Source: DATFGK01 sp046712825
GTDB taxonomy: Bacteria > Actinomycetota > AC-67
Direction: 5' to 3'
NCBI GenBank assembly: GCA_046712825.1
Contig: JBKKCR010000270.1
Location: 1-5,577 of the forward strand
Length of the DNA stretch: 5,577 bases
Position numbers and translations under genes: made by a program. Under the pieces are notes generated by a model. The model was not told the DNA's origin. It searched no databases and worked only from the letters and a program-made list of their open reading frames with translations. Each line of letters opens with the position of its first letter. Positions within the stretch are counted from its first letter, which is position 1. Below, piece after piece: positions 1 to 5,464 of this stretch.

Positions 1-338
1 GCGCGGCGTGGATCTGGCAGCCACGGCCTATCTGTCCACGTTGTCACGGCGATGCGCTGACTTGGTCCGAGGTGAGCGGTGCCGGCCGGGTCGCATCCTG
101 GACAGCACTGCATCCGCCGGTCCTCGCTGTCTGGGCGGACAAGCTGCCATTCGTGATCCTCCTCGTCGAGCTCGACGATTCGCCCGGCGTGCGGATGATC
201 GGCCAGCTCGTCGACGATGCGGGGGAGCTGCTGCGAACCAACGGCGAGCCCGAAGGGATCGCGATGGGCGCGCCGGTCGCGCTGCGCTGGCGCGTGGACG
301 AGGCGGGTCAGACGCTTCCTGCTTGGACGGTCGAGTAG
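1..338 (+). CDS. DUF35-type zinc-ribbon/OB-fold protein, 3' part (5' end outside window)
   Basis: This is the C-terminal part of a small acyl-CoA-associated Zn-ribbon/OB-fold protein; the frame is open from the left edge (first full codon at base 3) and gives 111 residues before TAG. In-window residues 10-13 are CPRC, the second half of the rubredoxin-like zinc knuckle; the first Cys pair must lie upstream. The OB fold follows: WSEVSGAGRVASWT (20-33), then a hydrophobic strand ending LVELDD, then VRMIGQL, and a short acidic tail ending LPAWTVE. In the DUF35 family such proteins assist or cap thiolases, SCP-x/lipid-transfer proteins and MaoC-like hydratases, so a thiolase-type gene is expected to the left. 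The GTG at 72 is in frame but would cut off the zinc knuckle, so it is not the start. The stop abuts the stop of the converging gene with no gap. The family call is firm; the partner enzyme is inferred. Confidence 0.85.
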   Translation, partial: AAWIWQPRPICPRCHGDALTWSEVSGAGRVASWTALHPPVLAVWADKLPFVILLVELDDSPGVRMIGQLVDDAGELLRTNGEPEGIAMGAPVALRWRVDEAGQTLPAWTVE

Positions 339-1598
339 TTACGCGGTGGCGCCGAAGGGCCAGCGGACCTCGTACGTGATCCCGAGGGCGTAGCCACGCT
401 GGGAGCTGAAGTACAGGCGGGATCCGTCCGGCGAGAAGCAGATGCTCGAGATCTCCGACTCGGTCGGGATCGGAGAAGGGGAATCGAAGCCGTGCTGGGG
501 TCCGGTCGCCCGGACGATGGGGGCCACGATGTTGTCGGGCGTGATGATCACGATCTCCATGTTCCCGCCGTCCTCGGCCACGAAGATATCGCCGGAGCGC
601 GAGACGATGATGTTGTCGACGCCCGTCAGATTCGGGTTCGCGTGGTCCTCGGCGTCGTAGAGCAGATCCATCGTCTGGGTCGCCGTGAAGTACCGCCAGA
701 CCCGGTTGTCGCCCTTGGTCGTCACGTAGACGATCCCGTCGTCGTAGAAGCACCCCTCGCCGCCTTCGAACGGCGTCGAGGCCGGGGCCTGATAGCGCGT
801 CGAAACATTCAGTGCTTGGGGGTCGGGAACCGACTGCCATACAACGGCCCACGGTCCGCTCGCCGGGCCGACGAGTTGCGCCGCCGCGAGCGATCCCGCT
901 CCGAGGTCGGCCGGCGTCCCGGTGAACGTCGAAGGCGTGAACCGATAGAAGCGTCCGTCGGAGACGTCCTCGGTCAAGTAGACCTGGTTCGTCGTCGGAT
1001 CGACGGCAGCGGCCTCGTGCTTGAAGGCTCCGAGCGCGTCGCGGCGTTTCGCTGCCACGATGCCGTGCGGGTCGCACTCCCAAACCTTGCCGGCGGATGA
1101 GGTTGCGCCGCCGCGGATCGAGTCGTCGAACTCCTCGCACGATAGCCAGGTTCCCCAGGGCGTCGCGCCTCCGGCACAGTTCGTACGCGTGTTCTTGAGC
1201 ACGGCCTTCGCTGCGACGATCTTTCCCGAAGCGTTGAAGCGGATCCCGCTGGCGCCGCCGAGCCGCTGGGGGGGATCGGGGATGAGGCTGTCGGTCGACG
1301 GGGTCTCGCTGTTGACGACCAGCACCCATCCGCCGCCGCTCGGGAAGCAATGGGCGCCGTCCGGGAAGACCGGCCAAGGGTAGAGCGTCCCCGGAACCGG
1401 CAGGCCGGATCGGGCGATCACCCGCGACGTGAAGCCGGCCGGGAGCCGGAGCCCACGCGGGTCGGGGGGGAGCAGCGGACCGTACGGGCTCGGTCCGGGA
1501 ACCGCCGGGGCCGCGAAGACCCGCTCCCAGAAGCCCGGCCCGAGCGCAACCGCGCCGACCGTAGCCAGCCCGGCCTTCAAGAACTCGCGACGTTTCAT
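339..1598 (-). CDS. Tat-exported PhoX/DUF839-family protein (putative alkaline phosphatase-like)
   Basis: A 419-residue protein of the PhoX/DUF839 beta-propeller family, whose characterised members are Ca/Fe-dependent secreted phosphomonoesterases. The N-terminus MKRREFLKAG is a twin-arginine signal (RR at 3-4), followed by a hydrophobic stretch (10-20) and a likely cleavage near VFA-A (27-30), so the mature protein should act outside the membrane. Family hallmarks are NCAGGATPWGTWLSCEEF (140-157), where C141 and the acidic pair E155/E156 are candidate metal ligands; KHEAAAVDP (193-201); YLTED (207-211); EGGEGCFY (278-285); VTTKGDNRVWRY (292-303); and FVAEDGGNMEI (339-349). It is much shorter than the classical ~600-residue PhoX enzymes, so phosphatase activity is less sure than family membership; a role as an exported propeller protein of other function is possible. 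The ATG is chosen because it sits exactly before the Tat motif; a modest GGACAGGG Shine-Dalgarno lies 5 bases upstream (1604-1611). Confidence 0.85.
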   Translation of the reverse strand: MKRREFLKAGLATVGAVALGPGFWERVFAAPAVPGPSPYGPLLPPDPRGLRLPAGFTSRVIARSGLPVPGTLYPWPVFPDGAHCFPSGGGWVLVVNSETPSTDSLIPDPPQRLGGASGIRFNASGKIVAAKAVLKNTRTNCAGGATPWGTWLSCEEFDDSIRGGATSSAGKVWECDPHGIVAAKRRDALGAFKHEAAAVDPTTNQVYLTEDVSDGRFYRFTPSTFTGTPADLGAGSLAAAQLVGPASGPWAVVWQSVPDPQALNVSTRYQAPASTPFEGGEGCFYDDGIVYVTTKGDNRVWRYFTATQTMDLLYDAEDHANPNLTGVDNIIVSRSGDIFVAEDGGNMEIVIITPDNIVAPIVRATGPQHGFDSPSPIPTESEISSICFSPDGSRLYFSSQRGYALGITYEVRWPFGATA

Positions 1599-1631
1599 CG
1601 ATGCCCTGTCCGCATTGATGTGAGGTATACG

Positions 1632-1647
1632 ACGGGCGCCCGCCCGT
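1632..1647. repeat. Inverted repeat in leader of the PhoX-like gene
   Basis: ACGGGC (1632-1637) and GCCCGT (1642-1647) form a perfect 6-base inverted repeat with a 4-base centre. It lies upstream of the PhoX-like gene, just before a weak TATACC -10-like hexamer (minus strand, 1624-1629). It could be a hairpin or a small operator; no -35 box is visible and the match could be chance in GC-rich DNA. Confidence 0.25.
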
Positions 1648-1656
1648 TCCCTGCCG

Positions 1657-1688
1657 ACCGAAAGAGAAGGGCGCCGTTGCCGGCGCCC
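1657..1688 (-). terminator. Intrinsic terminator of the GYD-domain gene
   Basis: Read on the minus strand, a perfect 8-bp stem (GGGCGCCG paired with CGGCGCCC; plus-strand arms 1681-1688 and 1669-1676) closes a GCAA loop, a GNRA-type tetraloop, and is followed at once by the pyrimidine run TTCTCTTTC. It begins about 20 bases after the stop codon of the GYD gene and ends before the PhoX-like gene, which is on the same strand, so it should separate the two transcription units. The tail is not a pure U run, so efficiency is uncertain. Confidence 0.7.
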
Positions 1689-1703
1689 CCTCGCGGTCTC
1701 GCG

Positions 1704-1720
1704 GGGTCTAGATCAGACCC
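1704..1720 (-). other. Small hairpin over the GYD stop codon
   Basis: GGGTCT (1704-1709) and AGACCC (1715-1720) are perfect inverted arms with a 5-base loop, covering the TAG stop of the GYD gene. It has no U tract of its own and lies just before the stronger terminator hairpin. It may help stabilise the 3' end of the mRNA; it may also be chance. Confidence 0.25.
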
Positions 1721-1989
1721 TTCACCTCGTCCATCGTGAAGGCGCGCAGGGTTTCGGTGCTGGCGTTTCCGCGACCGGCGATCCCCAGCGCGATCTTGGC
1801 GATCGCTTCGTCGTTCGGCGCCTCGACGACCGACACCATGTCGTACTGACCCATGGTGACGTAGGTGCCGATCTCCTTGCCGCCCGCGGCTTTGATGCGA
1901 TCCACCCCGTCCGCATACCGTGCGGCCAGGTCCTTCGCCTTCGTGCGACCTTGGTCGGTCCACCGGAACAACGTCACGTACACCGGCAT
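1708..1989 (-). CDS. GYD-domain protein (small, function unknown)
   Basis: A 93-residue cytosolic protein of the GYD family (ferredoxin-like alpha/beta barrel fold, function not established). The start MPVYVTLFRWTDQG, the helix with AARYADGVDRIKAAGG (22-37), then EIGTYVTMGQYDMVSVVEAP (39-58) with the family G-x-YD signature, and the ending ETLRAFTMDEV (79-89) all match the family in order and length. The reading frame opens 19 codons further upstream, but ATG at 1989 is chosen because GGAGGGAGGA lies 5 bases before it and because family proteins begin at this MPxYV stretch. There is no signal peptide or membrane segment. It is divergent from the acyl-CoA ligase operon, across a 95-base gap, so co-regulation is possible. 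No catalytic residues can be assigned. Confidence 0.88.
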   Translation of the reverse strand: MPVYVTLFRWTDQGRTKAKDLAARYADGVDRIKAAGGKEIGTYVTMGQYDMVSVVEAPNDEAIAKIALGIAGRGNASTETLRAFTMDEVKGLI

Positions 1990-1994
1990 ATGGA

Positions 1995-2004
1995 TCCTCC
2001 CTCC
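1995..2004 (-). promoter_or_regulatory. Strong Shine-Dalgarno of the GYD gene
   Basis: On the minus strand GGAGGGAGGA ends 5 bases before the ATG at 1989. It decides that start over the upstream in-frame ATG near 2046, which would add 19 basic, low-complexity residues and has no comparable site. Confidence 0.8.
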
Positions 2005-2045
2005 ACTCGGCTTCACCCCGATTCCACTCCTCCGGGGTCGGTCCA

Positions 2046-2051
2046 TACAAT
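2046..2051 (+). promoter_or_regulatory. Candidate -10 box of the ligase-crotonase operon
   Basis: TACAAT matches the sigma-70-type -10 consensus at five of six bases and stands out in GC-rich DNA. Transcription would start near 2058, giving a leader of roughly 27 bases before the ATG at 2085, with the Shine-Dalgarno inside it. No good -35 hexamer is found 16-18 bases upstream (the closest is TTCCAC at 2022-2027), so an activator or an extended contact may be needed. Confidence 0.4.
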
Positions 2052-2074
2052 GTGACGACCCGTCAGGTTTTCTC

Positions 2075-2080
2075 AGGAGG
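2075..2080 (+). promoter_or_regulatory. Shine-Dalgarno of the acyl-CoA ligase gene
   Basis: A perfect AGGAGG lies 4 bases before the ATG at 2085. It fixes the ligase start there, although the frame stays open upstream to 1920; the extra 55 codons would run antisense through the GYD start and look non-coding. Confidence 0.85.
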
Positions 2081-2084
2081 CGTC

Positions 2085-3617
2085 ATGCTTGAGGCGCGCA
2101 CGTTGTGGGAACTCATCGAGAAGCGGGCGGAGGCAACGCCGGACGCGCGTTTGGTCGTCGACGAGCGCGGCGAGTCGCTCACGTTCGGAATGTTCCGAGA
2201 ACGGGCCGGGCGAACGGCCGCGGGATTGCTCGCGATGGGCGTTCACGAAGGGACTGTGGTCTCGTGGCAGCTCCCGTCGTGGAAGGAGTCGATCGTGCTC
2301 GTCGCCGCGCTGTCGCGGCTCGGCGCGGTGCAGAACCCGATCCTGCCGATCTATCGCGAGCGCGAGGTCGGGTTCATCGTGCGACAGGCTCGGTCGAAGC
2401 TGTTGTTCGTGCCGTCGGAGTTCCGCGGGTTCGACTTCGCCGAGATGGCGCGCACGATCGCCGACGGTGTCGAAGGCTTGTCCGTGAAGGTCTCGGATCG
2501 CGCGCTCCCCGACGGTAGCCCGCTCGCGCTCGAGCCGCCGCCGAACGCGAGCGCCGAACCGCCGGTTCGCTGGCTCTTCTACACCTCGGGCACCACGGCC
2601 GATCCGAAGGGCGCGCAGCACACCGACGCGACGATCGCCGCCGCCGCGCGCGGGATGGCCGAGCGGCTCGGGCTCACCGAGCAGGATCGTCACTCGCTCG
2701 TGTTCCCGTTCACGCACATCGGCGGGATCATCTGGCTGTTCTCGGGGCTGATGTCGGGCTGCACGAACATCCTCGACGAGGCGTTCAACCCCGAGACCAC
2801 GATCCCGCTGCTCCAGCGCGAGGGAGTGACGCTCGCCGGATCGGGGACGTTCTTCCACCTCGCATACCTCAAGGCGCAGCGCGAGAACGCGTCGCAGCCG
2901 CTGTTCCCCAACGTGCGCGCGTACCCGGGCGGCGGCGCGCCGAAGCCGCCGCAGCTGCACTACGACCTCAAGAAGGAGCTCGGTGGCACCGGCATCGTCT
3001 CCGGATACGGGCTCACGGAGTCGCCGATCCTCACGATGGCCCGGTTCGACGACTCGGACGAGGCGCTGGCCAATACCGAGGGCTCCGCGATGCCCGGCGT
3101 CGAGCTGCGCGCGGTGACGCTCGAGGGCAAGGTTGCCGGCATCGGCGAGGAAGGCGAGATCCGCGCGAAGGCGCCGCAGATGATGAAGGGCTACCTGGAC
3201 TCCTCGCTCGACGCGGACGCGTTCGACGATGAGGGGTGGTTCCGCACCGGCGACCTCGGGCGGATCGACGCCGAGGGCAACGTGACGATCACCGGCCGCC
3301 TGAAGGACATCATCATCCGCAAAGGCGAGAACATCAGCGCGAAAGAGGTCGAGGACCTGCTCTTCACCCACGCGAAGGTCGCCGACGCGGCGGTTATCGG
3401 CGTGCCCGACCCGTCGAGCGGCGAGCGGGCTATCGCGGTCGTGGCGCTGAAAGACGCCGGCGACCCGCTCGGCTTCGACGAGATGGGCGCGTTCCTGAAG
3501 GAGAACGGCTTGCGCGCGCAGGCGACCCCCGAGCAGCTCGAGATCGTCGACGCGCTCCCGCGGAACCCCTCGGGCAAGGTGCTGAAGCAGGATCTACGCA
3601 AGCGGTACGGATCGTGA
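2085..3617 (+). CDS. Acyl-CoA ligase, AMP-forming (medium-chain/cyclohexanecarboxylate-type)
   Basis: A 510-residue cytosolic class I adenylate-forming enzyme (ANL superfamily). It activates a carboxylic acid with ATP to an acyl-AMP and transfers it to CoA. All core motifs are intact: P-loop YTSGTTADPKG (166-176), GYGLTES (307-313), GWFRTGD (384-390), the hinge region GRLKDIIIRKGENISAKEVE (404-423) and the catalytic lysine in NPSGKVLKQDLR (K498). The N-terminal SWQLPSWKESIVLVAAL and NPILPIYREREVGFIV (84-99) resemble cyclohexanecarboxylate-CoA ligase (AliA) and FadK-like short/medium-chain ligases more than long-chain FadD. The true substrate is not readable from sequence. The ATG at 2085 follows a perfect AGGAGG. 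The stop overlaps the GTG start of the crotonase gene by 4 bases, so the two are a coupled operon. It is divergent from the GYD gene. Confidence 0.92.
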   Translation: MLEARTLWELIEKRAEATPDARLVVDERGESLTFGMFRERAGRTAAGLLAMGVHEGTVVSWQLPSWKESIVLVAALSRLGAVQNPILPIYREREVGFIVRQARSKLLFVPSEFRGFDFAEMARTIADGVEGLSVKVSDRALPDGSPLALEPPPNASAEPPVRWLFYTSGTTADPKGAQHTDATIAAAARGMAERLGLTEQDRHSLVFPFTHIGGIIWLFSGLMSGCTNILDEAFNPETTIPLLQREGVTLAGSGTFFHLAYLKAQRENASQPLFPNVRAYPGGGAPKPPQLHYDLKKELGGTGIVSGYGLTESPILTMARFDDSDEALANTEGSAMPGVELRAVTLEGKVAGIGEEGEIRAKAPQMMKGYLDSSLDADAFDDEGWFRTGDLGRIDAEGNVTITGRLKDIIIRKGENISAKEVEDLLFTHAKVADAAVIGVPDPSSGERAIAVVALKDAGDPLGFDEMGAFLKENGLRAQATPEQLEIVDALPRNPSGKVLKQDLRKRYGS

Positions 3618-4399
3618 GCCCGTCCGAGACCGTTCTCCTCACGTTCGACGGTCCGGTCGCGGTGGTCACCATGAATCGTCCCGACCGTCACAACGCGTTC
3701 AACGACGAGATGGACCTTCGCTTCTTCGAGGTGCTCGCCGAGGTGGGCGACCGGACGGACGTGCGCTGCGTCCTGTGGCGCGGAGAAGGGAAGTCATTCT
3801 CCTCCGGGCGCGACACCAAAGAGCTCGGTATGCGCGCGAAAGGGGAGAGCGACCTCGAGTTCATCGAGGCCGGCCACATCAGGACGAAGCTGCTGTGGAC
3901 CATGCCGGTGCCGATCGTCGCGGCTTTGAAGGGGTGGGCGCTCGGAGGATCGTTCGAACGCGCGTTGCTGTGCGACATCCGCATCGCGTCGAGCGACACG
4001 AAGATGGCGCTGCCCGAGGTCGGGCACGGCGTGATCCCCGACTCCGGCGGCACCGCACGGATCTTCCAGATGGCCGGGCATGGGCTCGCCGCCGACATGG
4101 CGCTGACCGGCCGGGTGATCTCCGCCGACGAAGCGCTCCAGCATGGGATCGTGTCGCGGGTCGTCGCGCCCGAGGCGCTGGACGCCGAGGCGCTGGCGCT
4201 CGCGCACGAGATCGCGAAACGATCTCCGCTCGCGGTGAAGTTCTCGCGGGCCGTGCTCTCTGGTTTGGCGACTCCCGAGGTCGAGCGCTCCATGCACGAG
4301 GAGATGCTCGGCCAGACGGTGGTGTTCGGGTCCGAGGACTACAAGGAGCTAAAAGCGGCGCGCACCGAAGGCCGCAACCCCAAGTTCCGCGGCCGCTAA
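3614..4399 (+). CDS. Enoyl-CoA hydratase/isomerase family protein (crotonase fold)
   Basis: A 261-residue crotonase, the usual family length. It probably hydrates, or shifts the double bond of, an enoyl-CoA made from the product of the ligase gene in front. The first oxyanion-hole region is SFSSGRDTKEL (61-71), the second KGWALGGSFERALLCDIRIA (106-125). By comparison with rat mitochondrial hydratase, E115 corresponds to Glu144 and E135 (in ALPEVGHGV) to Glu164, so both hydratase glutamates are present. The usual GGGxE reads GGSFE, a change outside the main backbone NH glycine. The C-terminus SEDYKELKAARTEGRNPKF is a variant of the family tail SxDxxEGxxAFxEKRxPxF. The start is GTG at 3614, overlapping the ligase stop as GTGA; there is only a weak Shine-Dalgarno, so translation is probably coupled. 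An alternative ATG at 3671 would remove the first strand. Exact reaction and substrate are inferred only from family and operon. Confidence 0.9.
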   Translation: MSPSETVLLTFDGPVAVVTMNRPDRHNAFNDEMDLRFFEVLAEVGDRTDVRCVLWRGEGKSFSSGRDTKELGMRAKGESDLEFIEAGHIRTKLLWTMPVPIVAALKGWALGGSFERALLCDIRIASSDTKMALPEVGHGVIPDSGGTARIFQMAGHGLAADMALTGRVISADEALQHGIVSRVVAPEALDAEALALAHEIAKRSPLAVKFSRAVLSGLATPEVERSMHEEMLGQTVVFGSEDYKELKAARTEGRNPKFRGR

Positions 4400-4446
4400 C
4401 TGCTCGGCCGGTTTCCCGACAAGTATCGCCTTCAGGTCATCTTCGG

Positions 4447-4463
4447 CGTCGATCGGCTCGACG
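4447..4463 (+). other. Hairpin just before the DUF559 gene start
   Basis: CGTCGA (4447-4452) and TCGACG (4458-4463) form a perfect 6-bp stem with a TCGGC loop, ending 2 bases before the ATG at 4466. There is no U tract, so it is not an ordinary terminator for the crotonase operon. The rest of the 66-base gap (4400-4465) shows no Shine-Dalgarno or clear promoter. Confidence 0.3.
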
Positions 4464-4465
4464 GC

Positions 4466-5464
4466 ATGGTAAGTCTGTTGCATTTGGCGGTGCTCTATGC
4501 GTCGAAACGCAACAGCAGCCGAGCGGATCGGCTTGTCAGCCCGCTCGCATCCCGGCAGCACGGGCTCATCGCGCGCGCCCAGGCGATTGAGCTCGGCGTC
4601 ACCAAGCACGAAGTCGCATGGCGCATTCGCGCCGGACGGTGGGACCCGCTCTTCCCGAAGGTGTACCGGCTCGCCGGCGTGCCGGCGACGTGGCGTCAGT
4701 TCGCCATGGCCGCGTGTCTGCACTGGGGTCGGGGCACGGTGATCTCACATCGTGCGGCGGCGAGGCTCGGGGCTCTAGACAGATTCAAGAACGCGAGGGT
4801 GGAGGTCTCCGTGAACAGGAAGCGCAACCGCTCCAGGTCGCCCAAGGTCAGGATCCACTGGCTGGCCGAACCGATCCCCGACGAGGACGTGACCACGATC
4901 GATGGCATCCCGGTTACCAAGCCGGCGAGGACGATCCTCGACCTCGCAAGTACCGAACCCGACGCGATGGTTGAGCGGTGCCTCGATGAGGCGTTGAGAC
5001 GCCGACTCGTCTCGCTGCCCTTTCTCGAGCGATGGCTGGCCGATCCACGGAGGGCGAGGCATCGCGGTGCTGCAGTTCTCCATCGACTTATCGAGGATCG
5101 CGCCACGCGGGGCGTGACGGAGAGTCCCCTCGAGGCTCGGGCTCTCGAGTTACTGAGGGAATCCGAACTTCCGATCCCGAGGCTCCAGTACGTCGTGGAG
5201 CACGAAGGCCGGTTCGTCGGACGCGTCGACATGGCCTATCCGGAGAAGCGGGTCGCGCTCGAGATCGACGGCTTCCAGTTCCACGACACGCGTCACGGTT
5301 TCGACGCCGAGCGAGCGCGGGGGAACGACCTACAGGCGCTCGGTTGGAAGGTGCTGCGGATCACAGCGCAGCATCTCGAACAGCATCCGGAGCAGGTCGC
5401 CGAGTGGGTCCGCCGAGCGTTGGCCGACGCTCAGCCGATCGGACAGTCGCCTCTACCGCTCTAA
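4466..5464 (+). CDS. AbiEi-like winged-helix + DUF559 (Vsr-like nuclease fold) protein
   Basis: A 332-residue two-domain protein. The N-terminal part, ASRQHGLIARAQAIELGVTK (28-47) to WDPLFPKVYRLAG (59-71), is the winged-helix seen in AbiEi-type (type IV) antitoxins. The middle (about 75-215) holds SHRAAARLGAL, IDGIPVTKPARTILDLA and a helical stretch typical of these proteins. The C-terminus is a DUF559 domain of the Vsr-like PD-(D/E)xK fold: TESPLEARALELL (218-230), D255 in GRVDMAYPE, E266-x-D268 in VALEIDGFQFH, then RARGNDLQALGWKVLRIT (283-300). The candidate nuclease residues E219/E223, D255, E266, D268 and H273 are present, so it may be an active nuclease or DNA-binding regulator; the biological role is unknown. 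No separate toxin partner is next to it. The start is uncertain: ATG 4466 lacks a Shine-Dalgarno and homology begins only near residue 22; GTG 4490 is an alternative. Arginine codons AGG/AGA are frequent, unlike its neighbours. Confidence 0.82.
   Translation: MVSLLHLAVLYASKRNSSRADRLVSPLASRQHGLIARAQAIELGVTKHEVAWRIRAGRWDPLFPKVYRLAGVPATWRQFAMAACLHWGRGTVISHRAAARLGALDRFKNARVEVSVNRKRNRSRSPKVRIHWLAEPIPDEDVTTIDGIPVTKPARTILDLASTEPDAMVERCLDEALRRRLVSLPFLERWLADPRRARHRGAAVLHRLIEDRATRGVTESPLEARALELLRESELPIPRLQYVVEHEGRFVGRVDMAYPEKRVALEIDGFQFHDTRHGFDAERARGNDLQALGWKVLRITAQHLEQHPEQVAEWVRRALADAQPIGQSPLPL

Noticed and set aside
492..1100. Plus-strand open frame (202 codons) opposite the PhoX-like gene
   Set aside because: Composition is biased to Arg, Val and Asp, with no ribosome site or domain; antisense shadow.
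28..1377. Long minus-strand open frame (449 codons) overlapping the PhoX-like gene
   Set aside because: Its product is arginine-rich and low-complexity with no domain; it is a GC-driven shadow of the PhoX-like gene in another frame.
1624..1629. TATACC on the minus strand as -10 box of the PhoX-like gene
   Set aside because: Only four of six consensus bases and no -35 partner; too weak to list as a promoter.
1990..2046. Upstream ATG of the GYD gene
   Set aside because: Adds 19 non-conserved basic residues, whereas GGAGGGAGGA lies at the proper distance before ATG 1989.
1920..2084. Upstream extension of the ligase by 55 codons
   Set aside because: The extension runs antisense through the GYD start, looks non-coding, and lacks the AGGAGG present before 2085.
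2073..3371. Long minus-strand open frame (432 codons) antisense to the ligase
   Set aside because: The ligase frame has every motif of its family and a perfect Shine-Dalgarno; the antisense product is Arg/Glu/Leu-rich and unlike any family I recognise.
4400..4465. Terminator for the ligase-crotonase operon
   Set aside because: The only good hairpin (4447-4463) has no U tract and sits against the next start codon.
4349..4723. Minus-strand open frame (124 codons) across the crotonase-DUF559 gap, considered as a missing toxin or antitoxin partner
   Set aside because: It overlaps both well-supported genes, has no Shine-Dalgarno and no recognisable domain.
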